Positions 32,368 through 44,500 of a stretch of 64,000 bases of DNA are shown piece after piece. The notes beneath the pieces were generated by a model. It worked only from the letters and a program-made list of their open reading frames with translations. It searched no databases and was not told the DNA's origin. Numbering within the stretch: position 1 is the stretch's first letter; the number at the start of each line of letters is the position of its first letter. Position numbers and translations under genes: made by a program. The DNA is from Bidens hawaiensis (taxonomy: Eukaryota; Streptophyta; Magnoliopsida; Asterales; Asteraceae): positions 310,001 to 374,000 of the forward strand of contig JAIQDT010000232.1 of assembly GCA_021521415.1 (NCBI GenBank), given 5' to 3'.

Positions 32368-33996
32368 TGTCACAACCCCCGACCCTTATACCCAGGGAGG
32401 GGAGCCGTGAACATTGATTGGTGGTATCGGTGTTTATTAAATTATTTTGCAGCGGAATATTTCATCAGAACCGTAGTTAGGAAAAGTGATCAGAGTTATA
32501 AAAACTCCATGATTATTATTATGATAAACTGGAAATTTAATCCCTTTTTACAAAAACATAAGTTTTATAGGGTCAAACCCTAATTTACAAAACATGTTTC
32601 TTTATTCTGGTGACAAGCCACTTATTTAAGCTGGAAGCCCGCAGACATCATTCCTTTGTCTCTAACAAGTCACCTGAAACATGTTTAAAATATTTGATCA
32701 GCAAGAAATACTGGTGAGTACATTCTTTTGTAAATGACACATTTTACAGTTACAGCATTAAGATGTTTTTACATCTTCATTCTTACAAATTACCGAAAGG
32801 TACTTGTCACTCGATCGTATCTATGACTGTGGTCATATTACTTATTGGCTAACACTTGTCTAGTAAGTAACGTGTAATAGCCCAGTAGGCAAGCCTTGTA
32901 TACAAAACCCCACAATACCAGTAGTAACCATACCGTAAGTCTACAGAGACTTAATCACTATAATATATTTAAAATATTTTAAAAATATATTTGAAAACAT
33001 TTAGACCATCTTCCATGAGTTTTATAGGTTTTGAAATCATAATGACAGTGTCGGAAAAATAGTTGTCTCACGCAAATGTGATGGTACAAAAACTCGAATG
33101 TCTCACCTTGCAAGTTTACAATTAAGTAACACCTCCTGGTATTAAGCACCTAGGATAAACACAATGTAGCATACCAAGATTTGTATAAAACCAATAATCA
33201 TAACGATAATCACGAGAGTAGAAACTTTACACAATGGCACAATGTCATACCTTAACAGGCAGAGCTCTTGGATTCGTGTATATTTCTTTCGATCGGATAT
33301 CGTTACAACACTCGGGTATTATATCGTTATCTTAATATTATGTATTGTGTGTGAGAATTCAGAGATAATGAAAGAGTTTTGGTGCAGAGAAATGAAGTCC
33401 CGTTGCCAATCATTTATAGCAAGTTTTGGACCCCATCGCGATACGCGATGGCCATAAATAGAAAGGCATCACGTATCGCGAAGAATCTTATAGCTTTTCT
33501 GAGTTAGCCCTAGGCCTGCTACGTGGCACGCCACGTGGCAGGCTACGTGTCCTCTGTGTAACCTCCACGTCGCGGTACGCGATGGAGTTAGTTGGATAGC
33601 TATACCACCAAGTTTCTGGATAATATTACACGTCATCGCGCTACGCGATGAGGTTAATCTAAACCCGTCGCGTATCGCGATGGGAGGATTATTAAGAATT
33701 TTAATTTTCGATCGCTCTTCGCCCATGCCCGTGCGTGTTCCCGTGCGCGTGCGCGTTCGGGTGCTTTGCATCCTCCGCTTAGACCACTGGGTGTGATATG
33801 TCTTATAAGAACATTAACATAGGAATTTTCTTTCTTATAAAGTGCTTACTAGTTTTATAATCTAGCGATGTGGGACAAGAAACTTACACTCCTATTTATA
33901 CTAAGGTGGAAGCCTCTCCTTTCCTTTCCTCCACCAATGTGAGATGGAGTTTTCCTCCTTCTATATCCTTTACTTTTTATTTTATGGTTTGTTATA
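32368..33996 (-). repeat. 5' LTR of the minus-strand gypsy element
   Basis: 1629 bases, TGTCACAACC to TTTGTTATA on the plus strand. It is shorter than its partner mainly through loss of about 85 bases near 33712. It retains the CGCG palindromes and the paired splice-like motif. Confidence 0.92.
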
Positions 33997-34001
33997 ATGC
34001 A
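33997..34001. repeat. TSD ATGCA (right copy)
   Basis: Matches 24930-24934. Confidence 0.93.
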
Positions 34002-34049
34002 TGCTACAGGTTTACTTTTAAGATGTTTATGAATATTGAAGACTCATCA

Positions 34050-36060
34050 TGTAAGATCTCGAAATCTGGGTGTCCTACAGTTGGTAATCATTCCAAACAA
34101 ATTTAAATATAAAGGTCAAACCGGTTTCATATAACTCAACAATTCAATACAGAGTATTTTTGTAGCGGAATATTTACAAAACATCCAAATATTATCCATA
34201 AGACACAAAAATGTAAGTTAAAATTTTTATTAAATATTAACACGATAAGGAGCATCGACTAGAACTGCCTCGGGACCTCAGGTAGTCTTGAGCACCTCCA
34301 AGCAGTAATCTCATCCACGTTCAACCTGAAAATCATTCTATCATACATGCAAAGTCAGCTTGAGCTGAGTGAGTTCATGTTTTTATCATCAAAATATTTT
34401 AAATACTACGTCTTCCATAAAAATAAAATACATAAATAATATAAATAAACAAATAAATAAACAAATAAATAAATAAATAAATAAATAAAATTTCCTCAGT
34501 CAAGAACGTAACACGGGTCACATCCTCTCAAGTTAAAACACAAAGTTAAGGACTCGAATAAACTTCACCCCAAGGACAAATAAACTGTTAGGGGATTTTT
34601 AAACATCCATTCGCCCTAAGGACAATCTTCCTATCTCGGGACTCCTCACCTTAACCCCCAATTGAAAATCAAGGAATTTTTCTTCTCTTTGACCCGGTCA
34701 TGGCTTAATAAAAAAACATTCACGTTGTGGCCACACACACACATACAAATAAAACAATTATAAATCATACAAACTACCAAACATAGATAGTAAAAATAAC
34801 ATAAATTATGCAATATCATCCAAATGCTTCAAAAGGGTAAAATAGTCATAAAACGTGTATGCTAGCCCAAAACGTAAAACATATAAAAATGGGCATCATG
34901 AAACTCACATGATATAAATCACATAAACACCACAACTGGATCCTCTAGCTAGTCACTCACAATCCACAAGCCTGTCAAGTTAAAGCACACAACAATCTCT
35001 AACTAGACCGCAATGACTCGCTCACTTTACGAGATGTCCTAATGAGATTGGATTGACCCATAGCCACACCCAACATTCTTATTCATCTACATCAGCCCCT
35101 GGAGTCCTTGAATTACCCAAAACTCCCTTTTCACTAAATCACCACCAACGTTTCCCAAACTATGTCTGTCTTATGCTAATTTTGTTGAATTCATGCGTTA
35201 ACGAACCGATTAACCAACCACCAACCAAACCAGCCCAGTTTTGGTAACAATTGGCTTTTTAACAGCCTAACCATCAATATTTAACCACCCAAGTTGATGG
35301 GGTTTGAAATCTCATCTTTTTCCTCATTAATATACAATTAATCTATTTTTATGCGCTCTTACAAACCGATTAGGAATCACCAACCAAACTAACCCTTATA
35401 ACCAAAAATATAATTTTCCTAATGATCATACACTAACATGAGACCCCTCAAACTTATCGGGTTGACCAATCCTTAAAATAATACCCGGATGACAACAATT
35501 AACGATTTCAACATTCAAGAACCCTAGAAATTGGTTTTTTTCAATTGACCTATCAAAACAACTCCAATGGTCATGAAATTTTAGTATGATATATTAGACA
35601 TACCTGGGAATCTTTTGACACCAAAAACTCAAACTATTGACCTTGGGAAGCATGCCAAACGAATTTAATCCAAATCTGTCCCTAGTTCAAGAAACGGATT
35701 AACCGACCATCGTAACGACCTAGATTATGCAATTAAAGATTATAGGGGTGTAGTACACACCTTGAACGACCTACACAAGTTTGGAATTGAATTAATTTGA
35801 TAAAAAACAAAGTGTTTGGAGGGGAGGAAGTGGGAAGCAAGATTAGGGTTAGGGGGGAAGAGTTTTGGTTAATATTATTCATCAATTTTCACTTTAATCC
35901 ATTGCACTTTGTAATTTGTTTCTTCTTGATTCCTAATTAAATAAAATACTTCTTTGGACATGCCCATAGATTCCCGAGCCCTCAAGCGAATCCAGAGAAA
36001 TTAATTTACAAACTTTACACCTGCGTCATTCAATTTTACGATAATTTTTGGGATGTTACA
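34050..36060 (-). repeat. 3' LTR of the non-autonomous element
   Basis: 2011 bases, TGTAAGATCTCG to GGGATGTTACA on the plus strand. It contains an (AAAT)n microsatellite at about 34438-34489. Frames within are not conserved with any protein. Confidence 0.92.
34327..34908 (-). promoter_or_regulatory. LTR splice-like pair (minus strand)
   Basis: The sense GTGAGTTTCATG (34908-34897) has a complementary CATGAACTCAC (34380-34370) about 520 bases downstream. ATGATTTTCAG|GTTG follows, with AG at 34328-34327. In the other LTR the donor reads CAG|GTGAGT (38387 downward), but the acceptor AG is changed to TG. Confidence 0.5.
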
Positions 36061-36075
36061 AGTCTACCCCCTTAC
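36061..36075 (-). promoter_or_regulatory. polypurine tract (minus strand)
   Basis: The sense TGTAAGGGGGTAGACT abuts the LTR start TGTAACATCCC. Confidence 0.85.
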
Positions 36076-36078
36076 ATT

Positions 36079-36098
36079 GGGATTCTTCTCCGAATCCC
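36079..36098 (-). promoter_or_regulatory. conserved hairpin before the polypurine tract (minus strand)
   Basis: The sense GGGATTC, loop GGAGAA, GAATCCC: a 7-bp stem in the position of the AATTTCG...CGAAATT hairpin of the other gypsy elements. Confidence 0.6.
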
Positions 36099-36499
36099 GC
36101 TGATTCGAAAACAAGTACGGTTAGAGTCTCATCACCTCATCACCCGACTCCCAATTATCCACGTAACACTCTCTATCATGAGATGTTTCGACCTTCGGCT
36201 TCCTTGCGGTCAAAGCGGGATTATCCCTTCAAACCGATCACCCTCAATGCCAAGACAAAAATCATTCCTCGTTCATGAAAGATGCCCACTAAAGTCACTA
36301 CTGAGTGGTAAGTGCTCATATTTGTAGCTCACAACCCCACGAGCACCCACACCGCTAAAATTTTAACATACCTCTTAATTCTCTCATTCCCGGGGGTAAC
36401 CAAGTTAAAACATAAACGGGCCACGCGAATATACTTTAGTTTTGTATTCCCAATGAGACAAATCACCCGCCTCCAACGGCACGAACCCCTCTACAATCT

Positions 36500-36731
36500 T
36501 GTCCAAATCATGGGTGCTACTAATTTTCTCAATAACCAATTTCCTCATTTCCTCCTAAGTCATTCTCTTATCATCCATATTTCCTATAGTTTGAACTAGC
36601 TTATGCCACCAACACAATGCTTCCGAATGAAACGACGTGGTTGCATACCTCCCCATACCATCCTCCCGACCCCGACTATCCTCTAAACTGTTTCCGTTTA
36701 GCGCTCCCACTGATAAGCCGGCAAAGCCAAC
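36500..36731 (-). pseudogene. gag remnant
   Basis: The sense frame includes YATTSFHSEALCWWH and MRKLVIEKIS, the WW-containing Gag core pattern. Stops follow, and no zinc knuckle or pol is present. This is the only recognisable coding trace in the element. It lies directly next to the U6-like segment. Confidence 0.6.
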
Positions 36732-36802
36732 TTTCTCGATTTGTGTGTGTCATCCTTGCGCAGGGGCCATGCTAATCTCCTCTATATCGTTCCAATTTTA
36801 TC
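36732..36802 (-). pseudogene. U6 snRNA fragment (pseudogene)
   Basis: The minus strand starts GATAAAATTGGAACGATA and contains ATTAGCATGGCCCCTGCGCA and AAGGATGACAC, ending AAATCGAGAAA. That is about 70 of the roughly 100 bases of plant U6 snRNA, with about four differences. It lacks the 5' stem-loop and the 3' U-rich end and has no visible USE or TATA promoter, so it is not a functional gene. The 11-base sequence CCAACTTTCTC flanks it on both sides (36727-36737 and 36806-36816). Confidence 0.9.
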
Positions 36803-36816
36803 ATTCCAACTTTCTC

Positions 36817-37518
36817 TTAAAGAGAAGGGTCACTCTTCTTAAAATCACCATAGGGTATCCACGAGCATCAATCTTGCCAACATAACCTCTATCCTCAACA
36901 TGACCAGATAAAGTCACCCAAGACTTGTCTCGAGCCCCTTTCATCCTTCGACCACCCTCAGCCCCTTTAATCTTGTCATAGCACCAATACCTTCACAGCC
37001 TCAGCAATCGTTTCATGCATATTATTAAGCACAACACGACAAGCTTTATCCACAATGGCCTACACAAAAACGAACTCAACTCTCCATGATTATCATTATC
37101 TAACACTAGCGAACCTCCCTAACAACTCTAGTCAGTTATGGTTAACCACCACCACGGCTTCCGATATGACCTCCTCTAACTAAACTCTCATTAGTCATAC
37201 CTTAATCCTACGAAGATAGAATCTTCACGTAATCAACCATAAGTCGTGTTAATCACATGGAAAGTAAGAGTAAACTGCTAATAACGTTGAACAAGTGTTA
37301 TTAATTGTTTACTTTACCTACCCATTCTAAATACTTCTTGTTTATGACTACATAAATATTCTATCCAACACATCAACAATTAAGAAAGAAACATCTCAAC
37401 ATACATCGAAATGTCACGGTTACCTCTTGGAGTGCTAATACTCGCGGTTGGCAGTTCTAGTCCCTCTTGTAACTGTTCGAGTCCATGCACCGAAGGATGC
37501 CCGGATCTCTCGAACGTT
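36817..37518 (-). other. internal region between U6 fragment and primer site
   Basis: No intact reading frame. By position this corresponds to the leader and 5' gag of complete elements, but nothing recognisable remains. Confidence 0.5.
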
Positions 37519-37531
37519 GGCTCTGATACCA
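37519..37531 (-). promoter_or_regulatory. primer-binding site, tRNA-iMet (minus strand)
   Basis: The sense TGGTATCAGAGCC, three bases inside the right LTR. Confidence 0.9.
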
Positions 37532-37534
37532 ACT

Positions 37535-39760
37535 TGTAAGACCCCTGAATCCGGGTTTCCTACAGTTGGTAATCATTCCAAACAAATTCAAATATAAAGG
37601 TTAAACCGGTTTCATATAATTCAACAATTCAATACAGAGTATTCTTACAACGGAAATTTACAAAACATCCAAATATTATCCACAAGACATAAAAATGTAA
37701 GTTAAAATTTTATTAAATATTAACACGATAAGGAGCAGTGACTAGAACTACCTCGGGACCTCGGGTAGTCTTGAGCACCTCCAAGCAGTAATCTCATCCA
37801 CGCTTAACCAGAAAATCATTCTAACATACATGAAAAGTCAGCTTGAGCTGAGTGAGTTCAGTTTTTATCATCAAAATATTTTAAAGACCGACCAAGGTAT
37901 TTAACATACGTCTTCCATAAACATAAAATACATAAATAACTTCAATAAATAAATAAATAAACTTTCCTCAGTCAAGCACGTAACACGGGTCACATCCTTT
38001 CAAGTGAAAACACAAAGTTAAGGACCCGAATAAACTTCACCCCAAGGATAGATAAATTGTTAGGGAATTTTTGAACATCCATTCGCCCCAAGGACAGTCT
38101 TCCTGTCTCCGGACTCCTCACCTTAACGCCCTACAAGGAAATCAAGGAATTTTTCTTCTCTTCGACCCAGTCACGGCTTAACAAAAAAAAAGCATTCACG
38201 TGTTGTGGCCACACACACACATACAAATAAAACAATCATAAATCATACAAACTTCCAAGCATAGATAGTAAAAATAACATAAAGTATGTAATATCATCCA
38301 AATGCTTCAAAAGGGTAAAATCATCATAAAACGTGTATGCTAGCCCGAAACGTAAAACATTTAAAAAGAGGCATCATGAAACTCACCTGATATGAAACAC
38401 ATAAACATCACAACTGGATCCTCTAGCTAGTCACTCACAATCCACAAGCCTGTCAAGTTAAAGCACACAAGAATCACTAACTAGACCGCAACGACTCGCT
38501 CACTTACCGAGATGTCCTAACGAGATTGGATTGACCCATAGCCAGACCCAAAATTCATATTCATCTACATCAGCCCCCGGAGTCCTTGAATTACCCAAAA
38601 CTCCCTTTTCAATAAATCACCACCAATGGTTCCCAAACTATGCCCGTCTTATGTTTATTGGGTCGAATTCGTGCGTTAACGAACCGATTAACCAACCACC
38701 AACCAAACCAGCCCAATTTTGGTAATAATTGGCATTATAACAGCCTAACCATCAATATTTAACCACCCAATTTGATGGGGTTTGAAATCTCATCATTTTC
38801 CTCATTAATTTACAATTAATCTATTTTTACGCGCTCTTACAAACCGATTAGGAATCACCAACCAAACTAGCCCTTATAACCAAAAAAATAATTTTCCTAA
38901 TGATCATACACTAACATGAGACCCCTCAAACTTATCGGGTTGACCAATCTATAAAATAATACCCCAATGACAACAATTAACGATTTCAGCATTCAAGAAC
39001 CCGAGAAATCGGTTTTTATCAATTGACCTATCAAAACAACTCCAATGGTCATGAAATTTTAGTATGATATATTAGACATACCTAGGAATATTTTGAAACC
39101 AAAAACTCCAACTTTTAACCTCAGTAAGCGTGCCAAAAGAATTTAATCCGAATATGTCCCTAGTTCAAGAAACGGATTAATCGACCATCGTAACGACCTA
39201 GATTATGCAACAATTAACGAATTTCAGCATTCAATAACCTAGATATCGGTTTTTATCAATTGACCTATAAAAAAAATCCAATGGTCATGAAATTTTAGTA
39301 TGATATATTAGACATACCTGGGAATATTTTGACACCAAAAATTCCAACTTTTGACCTCGTGAAGCGTGCCAACGAATTTAATCCGAATCTATCCCTAGTT
39401 CAAGAAACGGATTAATCGACTCGTAACGACCTAGATTATGCAATTAAAGATTATGGGGGTGTAGTACACACCTTGAAAGATCTCCACAAGCTTGGAATTG
39501 AATTAATTCGATAAAAAAATGGTGGGGAGGATGTGGGCTGCAAGATTAGGGTTATGGGGGAAGAGTTTTAGTTAATATTATTCATCAATTTTCACTTTAA
39601 GCCCTTGCAATTTGTAGTTTGATCCTTCTTGCATCCTAAATAAATAAATTACTTCTTTGGACATGCCCATAGCTTCCCGAGCCCTCAAGCGAATCCCGAG
39701 AAATTAATATACAAACTTTACACCTGCGTGAGGTTTTACGAGAATTTTTGGGATGTTACA
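37535..39760 (-). repeat. 5' LTR of the non-autonomous element
   Basis: 2226 bases, about 215 longer than its partner because a segment is tandemly duplicated: about 38970-39205 and 39206-39440. Both copies contain ACGATTTCAGCATTCAA-like, TTTTATCAATTGACCTAT and GGATTAATCGAC. Confidence 0.9.
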
Positions 39761-39765
39761 CATCA

Positions 39766-40529
39766 CTTAGATTATACCTTTAGGATATTTCAATAAATTA
39801 GATATTGTTGCAATTGTTTGCATTAAATCTTTGAACAAGTTGTATTTGAGTTATTGAATGAAATAAATGAGTTGAGTAAATATTGTCACTTTAATAGTGT
39901 CATTGTGTTCTTGAGCAATCCGTTGTGCTCCAACATGTTCAGCGCCTTTGGTCGGGGTGTGGCAACGGAAGTTTGCAAGTTGTGAAAGAACTTTTTTATG
40001 TCGGGGGAATTGGTGTGTTTGGGTAAACAATTTGTGTTATAACCTGGGCTCGAGTTTGTTTTCAATAATGTCACTCTTAATATCATGGTTAATGATAGCT
40101 GTAACGAGTGATGTATACAAATCATTAAACCTATATACATAAGTAAAGTTCTTAAATATTAGAGCTCGGGTTGTGAGCACGTATAACTGAACCTATGGTT
40201 TTGAAATTTTAACATGAGAGTCGAGGTGAATTACTTGTATCATATGTCTTTAGTGAGTTGTCGTGTCGATAGAGTCGTCGGGAATAATCTTTATGTTTGA
40301 ACTTTCACGAATATCTGTTGAATAGTCCGTACTCAATCTCCATTCGGCCGAATCAACCGGGTTTTAATAATTAATTGTGCATTCCTGACATATTTTCATT
40401 ATATTTTATTAGTTCTAAATTTTAATATTATTTTATCATAGTGGGGACGACCGCGAGCGAAATGCTATACGGTCTTTGCCACGACTTAATTGTTGACACG
40501 AGCTAATTCAGAAAATTATAATTGCTAAT
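39766..40529. other. remainder of the interrupted LTR and spacer
   Basis: 39766 to about 39964 probably completes the LTR begun at 22017. The rest (39965-40529) is unassigned, with no gene. It ends just before the ATG of the ATHILA-like relic, so may be that element's leader. Confidence 0.4.
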
Positions 40530-41465
40530 ATGTCACAAGAACCAGAAGGTTTCGGGCGCCGCTAGGCATAAGAGGCCGCATAAGCAGCATGAGTTTGACC
40601 CGAATGCGCAACAATATGTTAGAGGCACATTCGGTATGATGTGCCTGAGATTTCGATTATTGAGGGGGTTGATCATGACAGTATTGTGGGAGATAAGGAT
40701 ACTCCACATATTATACTGCGGTTTAGTTTGGGTTCAGCTGAGAGAGAGATTTTTTACAAGATTGCAGATGTTCTACTTCTACGTCACAAGACCTTTGATT
40801 GGGATTTGTTGGCTACTTTGGGACATGTTGAACGTATTAGAGGGTTGTTGGGGTCGTGTTAGGCCACTGTGTTGACTTTTGATAGACCGTAGTATGACGA
40901 GATTGTGCACGAGTTTTATTCCACATTTAAGCACAAGATGGGTGATTTCGATATTCCGCATGCAGTGTCGTTTTCATTGGGACGACAGGTTTTTAAGATG
41001 ACAGTGACTAGATTTACAGTTGTTGTTGGTTTGCATAATGAGGCGAAGGTCCATACTACTGTGTCTAGAGAGAGTATTAGTGGGTTTACTACTGGGACTC
41101 ACAGGTTTTGGATTTCATCTAATGTTTTATCAAAGTTTTGTGCTACGATTGTTGATGGACCACCTGCTAGTAATTTGGGCGAGTCTTCATTCAGGATCGG
41201 ATACACAGGTACAAACACCGGGTCATTGCCTCCAATTTCATTGGTCGTCAGTCGGCCATGAGAAGTGCAGCAATGCAGATATTTTATGTTCATATAAGAT
41301 GATAGGTAGCCACGAGGTCAACCCGGCAGCTATTTTACTTTCATCTATGGGTCGTGATGGCCGACGTGCTGGAGAGGCAACAACCCGGTTGTCATTGGGT
41401 CCCATTATTACCAGGATTGCGGAATCGTTGAGGGTTTTTGAAAAGAATCCGGTTGAGTACTTTAC
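40530..41465 (+). pseudogene. ATHILA ORF-1-like retroelement protein, decayed
   Basis: The ATG at 40530 starts MSQEPEGFGRR. Fragments in shifting frames then give IPHIILRFSLGS-like, LLLRHKTFDWDLLATLGHV, the signature EIVHEFYSTFKH, FSLGRQVFKMT and, further on, GPIITRIAESLRVF. The D/W-LLxTLG, EFYSTF and SLGRQ order is that of the plant ATHILA ORF-1 (retrotransposon Orf1) family, of unknown biochemical role. There are several stops and frameshifts (for example at 40861 and 41260). At its end the sequence passes straight into Tat-type protease. Confidence 0.75.
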
Positions 41466-41536
41466 GGGAAGCTCACCTTGGACGTCCGTTTCAGAAATGG
41501 AGATCTCTCTCGAGTCGAGAAGCTTACATTTACTGT
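41466..41536 (+). pseudogene. Tat-type protease region, part 1
   Basis: The frame LDVRFRNGDLSRVEKLTF runs into the solo LTR and resumes at 44673 with VVRYPSYYNILIGG. The YN-[I/L]-[I/L]-G motif is the C-terminal part of Tat/Athila aspartic proteases. The active-site DTG is not present in what remains. Confidence 0.7.
41532..41536. repeat. TSD ACTGT (left copy)
   Basis: ACTGT is repeated at 44668-44672 beyond the solo LTR. Confidence 0.9.
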
Positions 41537-44500
41537 TGTGATACCGGTAAAATATAAAGTATTATTATATTCCATAAACGAGATTAAGACATGTTTAGGC
41601 TGGATTAAGTGAAGATTAAGACCCATATGTTATATATAATATTTTAAGCTAAGAATGAAGGGAATATATGCCTTGTAAAACACGTGAGAAGTGAAACGGG
41701 ATAAAGAAATTTCGGCGATAAATAATAGAGAAATGAACGTATTCGGTTAAACGTGTGAATATTCAACCCGATACTCGAAATAGTGTCCAGGGGTGAATCC
41801 ATTTGATTATTTACGAGGATAAAAAATCGAGAACGCAAGCGAAAACGTTGCTCAATTCTGAGTTATAACGAAGCGGAAAAATGCAAATTAGAATTTTCGA
41901 ACACGGTCGTTAAGCACATGTACCGATGAGCTTGTAAAAGTTGATATTATCTCCGTATTTGAGGTTTATTATTTAGATGAACTAAATCAATAGACACTAT
42001 AAGTTTGGATGAGTTGTTTTTGGGAAAACCAACTACACTAGTTTTATTAAGTTCGAAGTAACACGGAACTGACACCGGGTAACGGTCGTCAATAATTCAT
42101 TAACGAAAATAATAATCTAACGAGAAACTTTAATTCGGGAGCAAAATATATATTTTAACGATATATATTTGGAAAATATGACGTCACTTGTAATAGCGGG
42201 TTCATTAAAGCGAGAGACTGAAACGCGATCGCAAAACGCGTTTAAAACCGCACTATATAAGTGGGGCCTACCCCTCTTTACATTCACTCCAACACATATT
42301 CTGAAATCTAGAGAGAGAGAGAGAGAGAGTAAAGAGAAGGCAGAGAATTCCGCTGGTGGAGCGCGGAGGTCCGGCGGTGCTGCGTGGCGGTCCGACGGTT
42401 GTGCGTGGCGGTCCGGCGGCGACCGGTGGTGGTCTGGCACGGTGGTCTAATGGCGGCCGAAGCCTGTTTTATACCCGGAACCATTTTTCGACGACTCGAA
42501 CACGATGGTAAGCTCTAATCGTCCTAATTTTAAGCATAAGTTCGTTAAAAACGTGTTTTAAAATCTTGACAGATTGTATTAGTTTTGCATGTCTGCAAAG
42601 ATCGGTCAATAACAGAGGGTTCATAACCCATAGATAATCATTTTGAACGGTGGAGATGAGGATTGAAGTTTTTTAAGTTGGGTTTCTAAACCCGTTTTCA
42701 TGTTCAGTTTGCTGGGCGAATTTTAAAAACACAGCTATAAAGAAATGTAGATTTTCGGAGATCTGACAATCAGATCGAGCTGAAATTTTCGGTGAAACTT
42801 CCTAAAATATATTTCTTTGATTACACTTAAGAAATCTATGATCAGATTTATGGATGGTAAGTTATAAGCTTCGTAAGCTACTGGTCAGATTTTAGAACGA
42901 ATATAGTTATTTAAAACGAGTTGCATGTAGGTTTTGAGGTGCCGTATGGACGATCCGAGACCGGAGAAATGTTCGTCAGTTAAAAAGGAATGCGTTTCAT
43001 GTCGGCTATGAGTAGATATTAAGACGTGAACCGCACGCGAGAGGGTATGACGTTTATGTCTTAAAAGTTTGATAAAATTATATTTTGATAGATTGGTTTA
43101 AATAGTGTTATTGACTGTAGTTTGGAATATTAAAATGTGGTATATAATTATTTTAACTATAGTTAGTTTACAAACGATCGTTAAAAACAAGAGTATAAAA
43201 GTGAATAACAAATATAAATTCCCGACCCCTCGTGTTAAAAATGGTGCAATCGAGACTTGGACAATTTCTTTTGTGTGTGTGTGTGTATTCACTATATTTT
43301 GACTGGAATAGTTTATCCGGATAGTGACCATCATTAATATTAAAAATAAATATACTTTTAGAAAATGTACACTTTTGTATAAAATATGAAAACAAAGTTT
43401 TTATATTAAGAATATTAATATAACACGTTTTGGTATAAATAATAATAATGATTATATTATGTTTGTTAAAAAAGTGGTATATAACATATTTGTCCGAATT
43501 CAAACATGCGTCTATTAATAAAAAAAATATTATATTTTGAAATAAATATATACTTTTTATTAAATAATGTACAAGTTTAGTTTCGAAAACATATATTAGT
43601 TTTACAACGATAATTTGAAACTATGTTTTTCGAATATATTTATAGGATATTTTGAAACGTTCGATTCAATTACGATTTTTCTTAAACAATAAAAGTTTGT
43701 AATTTAGTTATTAGAAATATAATTAATAAGACACGTGATGATAAATAAATTAAGTTAGGATAAGATTCCATTTGTATCTGTGTTTATGTGTTAATATACT
43801 TGGTATTAAACATAGAAATCCAGTTATCATTTGGATGAATGTTAATAAGATCTTGACGTTGATTGGCATATTATCACACTTGAATGTTATTTGAGCTGAC
43901 GCAAAGGTGAGTTTTCTCGTAAATCCCCACTTTTAAATGTTTTAATGATTTACAAATGTTTTTGGGGGAAAAGTATATAAAGAAAGGGCTATATATGTTA
44001 CAAATTGTGTTAAATGGGATGAGTCATTATGAAAGGAAAAAACCGTTAACCTAGAGAGAAAGGGCCTAAAAATATTGGTAGATCTATCGGGGCGACCCCC
44101 CCGCTCTTCCAATCGCTCTGGTTGAAAAGGTGGGAATATTTTGATTTTGGTATGTATCAGGTTTATGATATTGATAGTCATACATGTGTTGTACACTTTG
44201 CCCGTTTACAACTAACATGTTTTGTTTAAGAAATATATAGCTATGTTTGGAAAAATGGAAAATTAAATTCCCAATAATGGTGAATAATGAAGTTTATCAT
44301 TGATAAGAATGATGAATAAATGGGAGTAAGTCGAGAACTGTTACATCCCGTTTTTTTTTAAATTGAGAAACTCACCAACATTCGTGTTGACAAAATTATT
44401 TTTAACATACTTTTCAGGTAAATGAAGAATATGGATGCTTCGTGAAGTACTCGGGAAAATGGTGTTGTGCGTTTGAATGAATGATAGTTGGACTTGTAAT

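Larger units (their letters stand above)
24935..33996 (-). mobile_element. Ty3/gypsy chromovirus-like element, decayed
   Basis: A 9,062-base element read leftward, with ATGCA duplications, LTRs of 1.6-1.7 kb, an initiator-Met primer site next to the right LTR and a polypurine tract next to the left LTR. In sense orientation the LTR begins TATAACAAACC and ends TGTGACA. The ends are therefore TA..CA rather than TG..CA, in both copies. The coding order is leader gene, gag, pol and chromodomain-like tail. The gag-pol frame contains about eleven stop codons, but the frame itself stays open-phase over roughly 4.2 kb. Confidence 0.92.
34050..39760 (-). mobile_element. non-autonomous gypsy LTR element with captured U6 fragment
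   Basis: A 5,711-base element on the minus strand, flanked by CATCA (34045-34049 and 39761-39765). LTRs of 2.0 and 2.2 kb surround only 1,474 internal bases. It has an initiator-Met primer site, a hairpin and a polypurine tract, so it could be mobilised by a related element. It has no pol and only a decayed piece of gag. A U6 snRNA-like segment sits inside the internal region. Confidence 0.9.

Noticed and set aside
36732..36802. Functional U6 snRNA gene
   Set aside because: It lacks about 30 terminal bases including the 5' stem-loop, has several substitutions and has no upstream USE/TATA or T-run terminator.
36048..36885. Three plus-strand frames in the non-autonomous element
   Set aside because: They are antisense to the element and overlap the gag remnant and U6 fragment; no recognisable protein.
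42117..42450. Arg/Ser/Gly-rich frames on both strands
   Set aside because: They fall in the promoter/leader of the solo LTR and over a (GA)n run.
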